A stretch of 64,000 nucleotides of DNA from Sphingobacterium psychroaquaticum (lineage in GTDB: Bacteria; Bacteroidota; Bacteroidia; Sphingobacteriales; Sphingobacteriaceae): NCBI RefSeq assembly GCF_900177625.1, contig NZ_FXAU01000003.1:558001-622000 (forward strand), in the 5' to 3' direction. The notes beneath the pieces are model-generated. The model was not told where the DNA came from and ran no database searches. It saw nothing but the letters and a program-made list of their open reading frames with translations. This document shows, one piece after another, positions 33,427 through 40,587 of this stretch; the first letter of the stretch is position 1; every line of letters starts with the position of its first letter. The translations under genes were made by a program, and so were the position numbers.

Positions 33427-33858
33427 ATGAATGAATTTCTACAAGAACATGTGTTACCCAACTTATGGGGCGGTGGGGTTGCTGTAATATCCGCAGTGTG
33501 GTTCTGGTACCGGAGCAAGCCCAAGGAGAAGATAGAAAACGACGGGGGTATCGTTGATAACGCTAAGAAGGTGCTGGAGATGTCGGAGGATATTGCTGAA
33601 AGATTGGAAAAGCAATTGCTTGCGGCTGACGAAGTAATACTTCAGTACAAGGAGAAGCTCCGCATTGCACTTGAAAACGAAAACACCTGTCAAAAGGCAC
33701 TAAAGGCGATGCGACAAGAATACGAAAAATTCAAGAATCTATTTGAGGAGCAACGCGTCGAGCTGGAAGCATTGAAGGACGAATGTAGATTGTTAAGGAT
33801 AACATTAGAGAAAAATGGCAAGAGTGATATTATACCTAATGATTTGCGGGCTAATTAG
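33427..33858 (+). CDS. Membrane-anchored coiled-coil protein of the lysis cassette
   Basis: 143 aa, 1 nt after lysozyme. One N-terminal transmembrane segment (LWGGGVAVISAVWFWYR, residues 13-29), then KPKEK and a long coiled coil (SEDIAERLEKQLLAADEVI, QEYEKFKNLFEEQRVELEALKDE). Topology fits either an i-spanin-like partner or a holin-class protein; the basic residues after the span favour a cytoplasmic C-terminus and so weaken the spanin reading. The next gene starts inside it. Confidence 0.6.
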   Translation: MNEFLQEHVLPNLWGGGVAVISAVWFWYRSKPKEKIENDGGIVDNAKKVLEMSEDIAERLEKQLLAADEVILQYKEKLRIALENENTCQKALKAMRQEYEKFKNLFEEQRVELEALKDECRLLRITLEKNGKSDIIPNDLRAN

Positions 33859-34324
33859 CTCCTGCGGATTATTCAAACGCACAGAAAAGGCCACCTTTAC
33901 CAGTAAGGCTGGTTATAGTATCGAGCGAAAGGATGAGGTGAAGGGCGAAGTACATTCTACCTTGTCCACTTTGGAAGCACGGGAAACCGATCGACAGTCG
34001 TATAGTGATGGAGAACACGAGATTACAGCCGATGAGGTGCACGTTGATGCTGCGGGGAATGTTTCCGCAAAAGGAGGTGTGAGCTATAAGGGTAAGATAA
34101 AAGCAGGGCAAACTGGGAAAGAAAAGGAGACCTTTGCCAATACTTCCACCGTTGATAGCAACGTAACATCGACCATATCAGAAAATGCTAGTAATAGAGA
34201 GGTTGTAAAAACCACTGAAAATAAAGCGGAGCCATCCGGGCAAGGAATTATCTATGGTGCAATAGCAGTATTGATCGTAGTCTTAGGTGTAATGTACTAT
34301 TTGGGAATTAAACGTAAAAAATAG
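33815..34324 (+). CDS. Spanin-like lipoprotein with C-terminal membrane span
   Basis: 169 aa, starting 44 nt inside the previous gene in another frame. N-terminus MARVILYLMICGLISSC is a lipoprotein signal with C17 as the lipid-bearing residue. The middle is polar and Thr/Ser-rich. The C-terminus GIIYGAIAVLIVVLGVMYYLGIKRKK is a transmembrane helix with a positive end. A lipid anchor at one end and a span at the other is the topology of unimolecular spanins, which link inner and outer membrane and finish lysis. Confidence 0.65.
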   Translation: MARVILYLMICGLISSCGLFKRTEKATFTSKAGYSIERKDEVKGEVHSTLSTLEARETDRQSYSDGEHEITADEVHVDAAGNVSAKGGVSYKGKIKAGQTGKEKETFANTSTVDSNVTSTISENASNREVVKTTENKAEPSGQGIIYGAIAVLIVVLGVMYYLGIKRKK

Positions 34325-34328
34325 GAGG
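34323..34328 (+). promoter_or_regulatory. Shine-Dalgarno AGGAGG
   Basis: AGGAGG (AGGAGGT overlapping the TAG stop region) lies 6 nt before the ATG at 34335, mostly outside coding sequence, one of several strong SD sites in this prophage. Confidence 0.5.
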
Positions 34329-34334
34329 TAAAAA

Positions 34335-35036
34335 ATGTATAAAATTGAAACAAACGAGGGGAGCATTAACGTGCTTGTAAACGACAGGGTAGAGCGGACA
34401 ATCCCTAAAGGGCAACAGACAGCCACGGAGCAGGCAGAAGTCGTACAGCTTGCGGCGCTGGGTACTGCTATCAGCTTTAATCTACCAGTCAGTACGACGG
34501 TAGACGGGGTTGCTTCGGCAACATTAGGCGAGCTGGCTAATAAGATAAGTTCTTTTAAACGCGGTGGGGGTGGCGGCGGAGGGGCCACAGTTGACTTCGT
34601 AAATCAGAGGGCACCATTATTGGGTAACGGGATGTTTATGGTAGGTTCTGCTGAAGGTAACGTCGGAAGAAGGCCACGTCCAAGCGACAATGGTTTGACG
34701 GCAGTAAGTAACGTATCCGTTAAAGCTTCGGGTTCTGATACTTATGAAATGGTTGCATTTACAGCAGCTGCAACAAATTTCTCGCTAGCTTATCGGGGTA
34801 GTGGTGGCACATTCGCGGTTAGCGATGCTAGTGCAGTAGGAAATCCGGTTACGTTGGGACAGTACCAAGGCATAACTAATAACGCATTAACCTCGACGGA
34901 GACTAACGCTACTCTTAACGCAATGTATCCATCCATTGCCATAAATTCAGAGGTAAGGAGTATTACAAACAAAATTAAATATATAAAAAAATCAGCTACA
35001 CAATGGGAACCAGTACCAATGAACGTAATGCCATAA
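34335..35036 (+). CDS. Hypothetical protein (233 aa) with glycine hinge
   Basis: The N-terminal 70 residues (MYKIETNEGSINVLVNDRVERTIPKGQQTATEQAEVV) form one domain, followed by a GGGGGGG hinge at about 77-83 and a Ser/Thr/Asn-rich region. No coiled coil or signal. It follows the spanin-like gene and overlaps the next gene by 34 nt. Composition suggests a virion or surface protein; the family is not recognised. Confidence 0.5.
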   Translation: MYKIETNEGSINVLVNDRVERTIPKGQQTATEQAEVVQLAALGTAISFNLPVSTTVDGVASATLGELANKISSFKRGGGGGGGATVDFVNQRAPLLGNGMFMVGSAEGNVGRRPRPSDNGLTAVSNVSVKASGSDTYEMVAFTAAATNFSLAYRGSGGTFAVSDASAVGNPVTLGQYQGITNNALTSTETNATLNAMYPSIAINSEVRSITNKIKYIKKSATQWEPVPMNVMP

Positions 35037-35272
35037 TAGAGGTAGAAACAATTACCCCCATAATAGATACGGACGGATATCCTAAGACACACCTGTACTA
35101 TGATTCAAGAGAAGGAAACAAGTTCTATCGAGGCATGGAACCTGTCGAAATTGGAACGGAACAAATAGAAGGTGAGGACGGAGAGGTTGTCATTGTGCCT
35201 GTGCATGAAGATAGTCCGATCCTTGTTGCCGTTATTGAGGAGAGCAACATTGTAGGGATAGTGGAATTGTAG
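35003..35272 (+). CDS. Small acidic hypothetical protein (89 aa)
   Basis: Starts inside the upstream gene in another frame. Acidic and beta-rich: EVETITPIIDTDGYPKTHLYYDSREGNKFYRGMEPVEIGTEQIEGEDGE. Last gene of the rightward structural/lysis operon; followed by 133 nt before the cargo gene at 35406. No family recognised. Confidence 0.5.
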   Translation: MGTSTNERNAIIEVETITPIIDTDGYPKTHLYYDSREGNKFYRGMEPVEIGTEQIEGEDGEVVIVPVHEDSPILVAVIEESNIVGIVEL

Positions 35273-35380
35273 GAACAGAAAAGTGGACTAGGTATTTTTA
35301 CAGCTTTATACTACAATGTTTTATTTTATCAACAGTTATAGATAGTTATGTAATTTTTGTTAGGATTATTTTAGTAATTT

Positions 35381-35408
35381 CATGGTTAATAAAAACTAAT
35401 TAACCATG
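35381..35408. promoter_or_regulatory. Inverted repeat CATGGTTAAT/ATTAACCATG at HNH start
   Basis: A 10-bp perfect inverted repeat (35381-35390 and 35399-35408) with an 8-nt centre; the start codon at 35406 is in the right arm. Each arm contains TGGTTAA, the half-site seen in the promoter operators at 5084, 23272 and 47611. It could be a repressor site or an RNA hairpin hiding the start codon. Confidence 0.45.
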
Positions 35409-36179
35409 ACTAGAACTCCTGATGAAATTGTAAAAAAAGAATTAAGGAAAGAGTCTAAATTTATATGCTCTTTGCCGGATTGTTATTCACCTTTTCTAGA
35501 ATACCATCATTTTGATCCTCCTTGGCATATTGAAAATCATCATAATCCATCAGGTATGATTTCCTTATGCCCTCAACATCATAGAGAAGCAGACGCTGGC
35601 GTGTGGACTAATGAACAATTAAGGAAAATGAAGAATGACAATATTAATAATGAGGATTTATCAATTGTTGAAGGTAAATTGAATTATTTAAGAAATAAAT
35701 TTCTATTAAAAGCGGGTGGGAATTATTATTACAATAATACGCTGTATGATGTTGTATTAAAAGGGCGTCCCTTGATATGGTTTAACATAAATGATGAAGG
35801 GCTAAAAATGTTGAATGTAGAATTGTTTAATAGTCAAGGTGATGTCTATTTTAAAATAGTTGATAATTCGTGGGATGTTAATAATAATGTGAAGGATGTT
35901 ATTTGTCCGCCATCGGGGAAAAAGCTGAGGGTAAATTTTGATAACGGAGATTATTTCAAATTAGAGTTTAAGGAAATTGACACTTTGGAGAAATTAAATT
36001 ATGAAATATCCAATTTGTATATAAATGAAATGAGGCAAGAAATTCCATTTACAATTTTGAAATGCTCTTTGAAATTAAAGGAGTTTAACTTAAACTTTCA
36101 AGAGCATAAATCTTTTGCAAGTGGAATTATGTTATCAAATTGTTTCATGTTGGATTGCAGAGTGGGTGTCGCATTATAG
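35406..36179 (+). CDS. HNH-nuclease-domain protein, cargo gene
   Basis: 257 aa. The first 80 residues are an HNH fold: SKFICSLPDCYSPFLEYHHF (zinc CxxxxC and H-H), then ENHHNPSGMISLCPQHHREADAG. The remaining 180 residues are beta-rich and not recognised. AT-rich, with its own inverted repeat at the start and a terminator after it. HNH plus an unknown C-terminal sensing-like domain is common in defence proteins; function here is inference. Confidence 0.7.
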   Translation: MTRTPDEIVKKELRKESKFICSLPDCYSPFLEYHHFDPPWHIENHHNPSGMISLCPQHHREADAGVWTNEQLRKMKNDNINNEDLSIVEGKLNYLRNKFLLKAGGNYYYNNTLYDVVLKGRPLIWFNINDEGLKMLNVELFNSQGDVYFKIVDNSWDVNNNVKDVICPPSGKKLRVNFDNGDYFKLEFKEIDTLEKLNYEISNLYINEMRQEIPFTILKCSLKLKEFNLNFQEHKSFASGIMLSNCFMLDCRVGVAL

Positions 36180-36183
36180 GCAC

Positions 36184-36224
36184 TATCACCTCCCTTAATT
36201 TTGCAATAAGAGGGGGAGGTGATA
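36184..36224. terminator. Terminator hairpin after HNH gene
   Basis: TATCACCTCCC (36184-36194) pairs with GGGAGGTGATA (36214-36224), an 11-bp stem, followed by ATTTTC. It serves the rightward HNH gene and can act for the leftward gene at 36255. Confidence 0.85.
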
Positions 36225-36254
36225 ATTTTCATAAATGCTATTAATTAGTGGCTT

Positions 36255-36524
36255 TTACTTTAAAAATCTACTCATGTAGTCTTCCTCACAGGCTGTAACA
36301 ATGGTTTTGGATAGATCCTGTTGCATTGATCCATAAGCCAAGTAAAATGGTTCGTCCTTAATCTTTCGGAAGAAGTACATTGTTGGTTGATTGTTGGAGT
36401 ACACGATATACTCAACTTCATCCCCGAATTTATGCTTTATCTCAAACTCAACTGAACGAGGTTTACTGTTGTATGTAAACTCTAAAGTATAGTAGGTAGT
36501 TCCTTCTCGCTTTGGGATTACCAT
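36255..36524 (-). CDS. Hypothetical protein (89 aa)
   Basis: Beta-rich, basic/aromatic: MVIPKREGTTYYTLEFTYNSKPRSVEFEIKHKFGDEVEYIVYS, ending in DLSKTIVTACEEDYMSRFLK. A decayed relative of its C-terminal part lies at 50253-50375, next to a second copy of the DUF6965-like gene, so the two genes form a recurring pair. No known family. The TAG-rich sequence GTGGCTTTTA just after it matches that at 50250. Confidence 0.6.
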   Translation of the reverse strand: MVIPKREGTTYYTLEFTYNSKPRSVEFEIKHKFGDEVEYIVYSNNQPTMYFFRKIKDEPFYLAYGSMQQDLSKTIVTACEEDYMSRFLK

Positions 36525-36535
36525 AACACATTCCT

Positions 36536-36739
36536 TTACTCTTTTGTTACTGCCTCATGGAACCTAACTAAGCGAATATAAGCGGGGCACTTCACTATAT
36601 CCTTTGTCCAGGCTTCGGCCATTTGGAATGATGTGTTCAAAAACAATCCCACATTGGTAACCAACTGGTCTGGTCCTATTCTCACTTCACTTGGAAATTC
36701 CTTGCCTAGCAATTCTTTCTTTAACTCTTCTAACGACAT
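36536..36739 (-). CDS. DUF6965-like small protein
   Basis: 67 aa from the ATG at 36739 (MSLEELKKELLGKEFPSEV); the open frame six codons longer is less likely. Pattern LEELKKELLGKEFPSEVRIGPDQLVTNVGLFLNTSFQMAEAW... AYIRLVRFHEAV matches a small Bacteroidota family (DUF6965 from memory). A paralogue of about 75% identity sits at 50978-51181 in the flank. Function unknown; it is likely a small cytosolic protein. Confidence 0.7.
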   Translation of the reverse strand: MSLEELKKELLGKEFPSEVRIGPDQLVTNVGLFLNTSFQMAEAWTKDIVKCPAYIRLVRFHEAVTKE

Positions 36740-36806
36740 TCGACAAATGTATAACATTAAATGTTAAATTTTACATTTTACTAAAATTATTAGTAATATT
36801 TGCATC

Positions 36807-37112
36807 ATGGAACCAGCATGGATGAACAAAGAAAGAGATATGCCGTATGGGGTGGATGTTCTCGTACGTACAGCAAAGCAAAATAAATGCTTGATATTTT
36901 GCGTAAGTAATCGATGCTTTTATACGCCGCAGGAAATGCTGGATAGTTGGGAAAGTATTTTCCCTATGCGAGCTGAAATAAACGTTTTTGAGCGATTCAA
37001 ACTAAAAACTCCTAGCCAAGCACTGGATATTTGCAGCAAGTGGCAGCACAAGGTACAGGAGATTATGGACTCGACAATAAGTAAAATTAGGGAGATTGAA
37101 GATATCAAATAG
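36807..37112 (+). CDS. Hypothetical protein (101 aa)
   Basis: Helical and basic, with MEPAWMNKERDMPYGVDVLVRTAKQNKCLIFCVSNRCFYTPQEM at the N-terminus, and a terminal helix SKWQHKVQEIMDSTISKIREIEDIK. Divergent from the DUF6965-like gene with 67 nt between starts, where a TAATATTTG stretch (about 36790) may serve as a -7 box. It converges on and overlaps the SRAP gene by 8 nt. Not recognised. Confidence 0.5.
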   Translation: MEPAWMNKERDMPYGVDVLVRTAKQNKCLIFCVSNRCFYTPQEMLDSWESIFPMRAEINVFERFKLKTPSQALDICSKWQHKVQEIMDSTISKIREIEDIK

Positions 37113-37794
37113 GATCCTGGATATCCGGCCGGTTGGTGTCTTCACCACGGGCGCCAGTAACCCGAAATACCTTGTGGCTACCTAGGTCGCCATTGTACGG
37201 CTTAATTAAGTTCTGTATTTCCTCTTTTCCTTCCGCAAATAACCAGGCGTCTCGGTGATCGGCCGGGATAATTAACGGCATTCGTTTCTTTTCGTTGTGT
37301 ATTTCTTCCAGTAGTGCATTGGCCGGTGTTGTAATAATGGAAAAGGTAGGGTAGGTTTCCCCCGTGTCCTGGTCTGTAAAATTTGTATACACAACGCCCA
37401 ACGTAAAGATTTCCCTTTCCGGTGTATAGATGTAGTAGTTGTCCGTTTCCTTTTGCCCATTCACCCTATGCGGCTCGTAGAACCCATCTACGTACAACAG
37501 TCCACGGGTTTTACCAATAGCGTGTTTGTAACTAGCTTTTTCAAAGATACTTTCACCCTCTGCATTCAAAGTATTAGCATATTTTGCTGCATCAGTTTCA
37601 GTTTTAACCCAAAATGGGATAAGCTTCCACCTTGCCGAAACAATTGCTTCACTGTCGTTGTTTAAGGTTACCGGAAGGAAGGGACGCGCAAATCCGGAAA
37701 CGTGGTAAATCTGTTCGCTATTATATCCGATTTGCATCGTAGGAAACTGTTTCTTTAATTCCCCTTTTCCAGGGTTTGCGGTGTGGTAGCACAT
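37105..37794 (-). CDS. yedK-like: SRAP/YedK-type abasic-site binding protein
   Basis: 229 aa. Start at 37794 puts the catalytic cysteine at position 2 (MCYH); the longer open frame upstream would hide it. Landmarks of the SRAP family: SARWKLIPFWVKT, YANTLNAEGESIFEKASYKHA, RGLLYVDGFYEPHRV, and HNEKKRMPLII with the active histidine. These proteins form a stable link to abasic sites in single-stranded DNA and protect them. A phage-borne copy may guard replication intermediates or modified DNA. Confidence 0.9.
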   Translation of the reverse strand: MCYHTANPGKGELKKQFPTMQIGYNSEQIYHVSGFARPFLPVTLNNDSEAIVSARWKLIPFWVKTETDAAKYANTLNAEGESIFEKASYKHAIGKTRGLLYVDGFYEPHRVNGQKETDNYYIYTPEREIFTLGVVYTNFTDQDTGETYPTFSIITTPANALLEEIHNEKKRMPLIIPADHRDAWLFAEGKEEIQNLIKPYNGDLGSHKVFRVTGARGEDTNRPDIQDPI

Positions 37795-37830
37795 AATACT
37801 AGAGTTGGTTTTAACGAATAACAGTAAAAC

Positions 37831-38085
37831 ATGCAATTTGTTCAGTTATCGCATAAAGTTTTGAAGCAGCTTAAGGAAAAGGGGTATAATATCCTTACCT
37901 CCAACAATTCTGTGTCGGATGATAATCCTGTGTGGTATCCTGAAAAGGTGCCGGATGTGTGGGATTATCTTATAGGATTGGATGTACGGAGAATATCGGT
38001 AATAAAGGAACCTAATATACTCGTGATCCAGGACGCATTGGATAACATTTGCGAGGAGGATTTGAGGGGAGTGGTACTGGTTTAA
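37831..38085 (+). CDS. Hypothetical protein (84 aa), parent of a nearby pseudogene
   Basis: MQFVQLSHKVLKQLKEKGYNIL then VWDYLIGLDVRRISVIKEPNILVIQDALDNICEEDLRGVVLV. A decayed 3' copy is found at 40332-40442. Divergent from the SRAP gene with only 36 nt between the start codons. Short helical N-terminus and one alpha/beta unit; no family recognised. Confidence 0.55.
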   Translation: MQFVQLSHKVLKQLKEKGYNILTSNNSVSDDNPVWYPEKVPDVWDYLIGLDVRRISVIKEPNILVIQDALDNICEEDLRGVVLV

Positions 38086-38099
38086 GAATAGTATGTAGA

Positions 38100-38294
38100 T
38101 TACTTAACATATTCCCTGACAAAATATCCAAAGTAAAACCAGTCCTTATCACTTAAGGAGCTATTAGGTATAAACTCAATACTTGTTTCAGTGATAATAA
38201 CTTCACATTTGGCAGCGAAAGCGTTCGAATATAAATTACTTTCGATAGCCTCCTTTATTACATTAATGATTTCTGCCTTACCTGAAATTTTCAT
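38100..38294 (-). CDS. Hypothetical protein (64 aa)
   Basis: MKISGKAEIINVIKEAIESNLYSNAFAAKCEVIITETSIEFIPN and a DKDWFYFGYFVREYVK ending. Alpha/beta, no motif recognised. It is convergent with the previous gene, with 14 nt between stops. The palindrome site at 38329-38342 lies upstream of its start but points the other way by distance to the gene at 38460. Confidence 0.45.
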   Translation of the reverse strand: MKISGKAEIINVIKEAIESNLYSNAFAAKCEVIITETSIEFIPNSSLSDKDWFYFGYFVREYVK

Positions 38295-38328
38295 GTTGCA
38301 AATATCCTGATATTACTTTTTGTTTCAT

Positions 38329-38342
38329 TACGGAAACCCGTA
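38329..38342. promoter_or_regulatory. TACGG-N4-CCGTA palindrome, site 2
   Basis: TACGGAAACCCGTA. It lies between divergent genes, 34 nt before the start of the leftward 64-aa gene (38294) and 117 nt before the rightward 58-aa gene (38460), so it may control either. Confidence 0.55.
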
Positions 38343-38459
38343 CTAAATATTGCTTTTATTTAAGTTAATTTAAAAAATGAAAAGCAGATTTTCGTTCTAT
38401 TGCATTATCTCAGGTAAAATGAAATTTTAATAATCTACTATTGACCAAAAGCATAAATT

Positions 38460-38636
38460 ATGAAAAATAACTTGTATAAATTTACCAATGAAGAGCTTAA
38501 ACATATCAACGATCTATCATGTGAGATTAAAAATGCCATGAATAATAGTGATAAGGGGCAAATTGTTAAGATTTTAACGAGAATACAGATTGATGATGAC
38601 AAAATTCAAAAAGTTCTTTTGAAAATTGATGCATAG
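38460..38636 (+). CDS. Small hypothetical protein (58 aa)
   Basis: Reads MKNNLYKFTNEELKHINDLS and ends QIVKILTRIQIDDDKIQKVLLKIDA, fully helical and AT-rich. Flanked by two TACGG palindromes. The clean start, codon usage like neighbours and separation from other genes support a real gene. No family recognised. Confidence 0.45.
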   Translation: MKNNLYKFTNEELKHINDLSCEIKNAMNNSDKGQIVKILTRIQIDDDKIQKVLLKIDA

Positions 38637-38650
38637 ATTTGTTTGAACAA

Positions 38651-38664
38651 TACGGAAAACCGTA
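38651..38664 (+). promoter_or_regulatory. TACGG-N4-CCGTA palindrome, site 3
   Basis: TACGGAAAACCGTA, 46 nt before the ATG at 38711; TAGATTTG (38699-38706), a perfect TAnnTTTG, lies 34 nt after it and 4 nt before the ATG. Confidence 0.55.
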
Positions 38665-38710
38665 ATACTTTTATTAACCGATAAGCTTTCATTATTGTTA
38701 GATTTGTGTC

Positions 38711-39037
38711 ATGGTTGATAAGGTCATTATTTTCGAACTAAATGATTTCAAATTCTTTATAAAGCATAAAGCTAAAACTACTGGAGAGCTTCGCAGTAGC
38801 TTTAGACAATACGCCTTGTTGGTAAAAAAGTATTGGCCATGTGATATGGATGATGATCAATTTTTGTTAAAGAGATTAGATTCTGCTCTTACCAAACTTG
38901 ATTCATTCGATAATACCCCCTTAAATAAATACAATGATGACTCATTTGTCCTAAAAGATGAGGTTGTCGAAGTGGTTAACAGTATTAATTGTTCGTTATT
39001 CAATTATTATTTTCAGAACTTAAGTAATCCGGTATAG
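38711..39037 (+). CDS. Hypothetical protein (108 aa)
   Basis: MVDKVIIFELNDFKFFIKHKAKTTGELRSSFRQYALLVKKYWP then helical, acidic C-terminus (KDEVVEVVNSINCSLFNYYF). Preceded by a TACGG palindrome and a -7-like box. A fairly isolated gene; family not recognised. Confidence 0.5.
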   Translation: MVDKVIIFELNDFKFFIKHKAKTTGELRSSFRQYALLVKKYWPCDMDDDQFLLKRLDSALTKLDSFDNTPLNKYNDDSFVLKDEVVEVVNSINCSLFNYYFQNLSNPV

Positions 39038-39097
39038 TAGATAAGTTATTTTTTTGTTCCTATTTGACTTTAATTTTATTTTTATAAAATTTGTTAA

Positions 39098-39331
39098 ATG
39101 AAAGGGCAAATATTTACGTTCGTGTTTTATACAAATGATATAAACAATCCTGTGTTGTATGGTACACCATCTGAATTAATTGATCTTTTACCTCCTAAAT
39201 TTCATTTCGTAAAAAATGAAGTTTTCGAAATAAACGCAATTAGATACAGAGTAACCAACACTTCTATTTGGAAAACTGTTGGTGCCGAGGTTAAAAGAGG
39301 GATGAATATTCAGTGTGAAATTGTGGAATAA
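39098..39331 (+). CDS. Hypothetical protein (77 aa)
   Basis: MKGQIFTFVFYTNDINNPVLYGTPSELIDLLPPKFHFVKNEVFE then AIRYRVTNTSIWKTVGAEVKRGM. Beta-rich with a hydrophobic N-terminus too polar to be a signal peptide. No family recognised; same codon and AT character as the surrounding small cargo genes. Confidence 0.5.
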   Translation: MKGQIFTFVFYTNDINNPVLYGTPSELIDLLPPKFHFVKNEVFEINAIRYRVTNTSIWKTVGAEVKRGMNIQCEIVE

Positions 39332-39394
39332 ATTTCTATACTGGAATTAATTTGAAATTCATATATTTGCTTTTATGGTAATTATTAAGCTATA

Positions 39395-39556
39395 ATGGCT
39401 ATGAAACTAACACTGATATTAACAGCAGATGGTTTAAAATTTCATGATTATAAATCTGAAACAAAGACAACTAAATATTCCCAACAGCACCCTTTTACAT
39501 TTGTTGGCACGTCATCAATGAGTCGAACGATTACACTATTGAAGAAGTCTAAATAA
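39395..39556 (+). CDS. Small hypothetical protein (53 aa)
   Basis: Starts MAMKLTLILTADGLKFHDYK, continues SETKTTKYSQQHPFTFVG and ends RTITLLKKSK. Start may be 6 nt later (MKLTLIL). Weak evidence: open frame, sensible start and a gap of non-coding sequence on both sides. Confidence 0.35.
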   Translation: MAMKLTLILTADGLKFHDYKSETKTTKYSQQHPFTFVGTSSMSRTITLLKKSK

Positions 39557-39649
39557 ATGTTCTAAGACACAATTGTGCAGGTTTAAAGTATTTTAAAGGA
39601 TCTTGTAAATGTAGCTTTTTACATTTATAGTAATGTATTGAGACTAATC

Positions 39650-39844
39650 CTACAATCCGTATGTTACAATTTTCTGCCCTGTTTCTTTTTCACAAAATTC
39701 GCAATTGTATTTTTTATCAGATTTTTTAATATAACTAGAGATTAGATCTATAAAATCGTATCCTTTAATTTCTATGGTAAATCTATTATTAAATCCACAT
39801 TCATAGCAATTGGTCATATAATAATATGTTTTAATAGTATTCAT
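39650..39844 (-). CDS. Zinc-ribbon-like small protein (64 aa)
   Basis: MNTIKTYYYMTNCYECGFNNRFTIE and KKYNCEFCEKETGQKIVTYGL carry two C-x2-C pairs (C13/C16 and C48/C51) spaced like a zinc ribbon. Alone on the minus strand between hypothetical genes. Function unknown; could be a small nucleic-acid binder. Confidence 0.55.
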   Translation of the reverse strand: MNTIKTYYYMTNCYECGFNNRFTIEIKGYDFIDLISSYIKKSDKKYNCEFCEKETGQKIVTYGL

Positions 39845-39993
39845 TATAGGATTTTTAGGACAATAATTGACTAAAAATATGCATACCTTGAATTTTAATC
39901 AAGTGTTGACTGCAAATTTAAGGAATTAGAGTCTGATGTATAACTGCTATAGGTATTACCGATAGTAGGTCATAAAAGGTATATGTTAGTAAT

Positions 39994-40030
39994 AAAAAAA
40001 GCCCTAACTCTAATCTGTTAGGACTTTTAA
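39994..40030 (-). terminator. Terminator of the CsbD gene
   Basis: Leftward: AAAAGTCCTAAC pairs with GTTAGGGCTTTT across an 8-nt loop, followed by a run of T on the minus strand (A run 39994-40000 on the plus strand). It lies 26 nt beyond the CsbD stop. Confidence 0.85.
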
Positions 40031-40055
40031 TTATGAGATTAATGAATTTACTTGA

Positions 40056-40247
40056 TTATTTGTCCAAATCTTTCAGCCAGGACTTTACTTCTTCACGTGT
40101 TTTCCCAGTTTTTTCTTGTAGTCTACCATAGAGTTCATCCTCTTTTCCTTCAATGTACAGTAAATCATCATCGGTTAAGTCAGCATATTTTTGCTTTACC
40201 TTTCCTTTAAGGATGTTCCATTTTCCTTTTAAATCTAATGTATCCAT
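40056..40247 (-). CDS. csbD: CsbD family stress protein
   Basis: 63 aa, full length: [58 protein letters not shown], the classic CsbD pattern (GKWNxx[15 protein letters not shown]). CsbD-like proteins are small stress-induced proteins of unknown biochemistry. Followed by a clear terminator. Could be a host gene captured by the prophage. Confidence 0.9.
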   Translation of the reverse strand: MDTLDLKGKWNILKGKVKQKYADLTDDDLLYIEGKEDELYGRLQEKTGKTREEVKSWLKDLDK

Positions 40248-40331
40248 ATCAATTCTATTTTAGTTTTATATATATTATAACGCATAATGAAACGATAATG
40301 TTTTCTTTTAACAGAAATTTAACTTGCTAGA

Positions 40332-40442
40332 TTGGTGGATGTGCGGGGGATATCCGTAATGCATTAGCCCAACATCCTTGTTATTCAGGACGCGTTGGAC
40401 AACATTCTCGAGGAGGATTTGAGGGGAGTGGTACTGGTGTAG
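40332..40442 (+). pseudogene. Decayed 3' copy of the 84-aa gene at 37831-38085
   Basis: Reads LVDVRGISVMH, stop, PNILVIQDALDNILEEDLRGVVLV, stop. It matches the end of the 37831 gene, including the exact stretch GAGGAGGATTTGAGGGGAGT. The in-frame TAG and missing 5' half make it non-functional. Confidence 0.8.
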
Positions 40443-40470
40443 CGTCATGTTGAGTCATGAAGTGTATGTT

Positions 40471-40484
40471 TACGGTTTCCCGTT
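40471..40484 (+). promoter_or_regulatory. TACGG-N4-CCGT(T) palindrome, site 4
   Basis: TACGGTTTCCCGTT, followed by a T run, 103 nt before the ATG at 40588. One base off the perfect palindrome. No clear -7 box at the usual distance. Confidence 0.45.
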
Positions 40485-40587
40485 TTTTTTAATGTAATGC
40501 ATAGATGATATTAGGGTCAACTAACTTTTAAAGAAAAATATTACATTCGGCCAACCAATATGTTCGCCCAACCAAAATGAAAAACTT

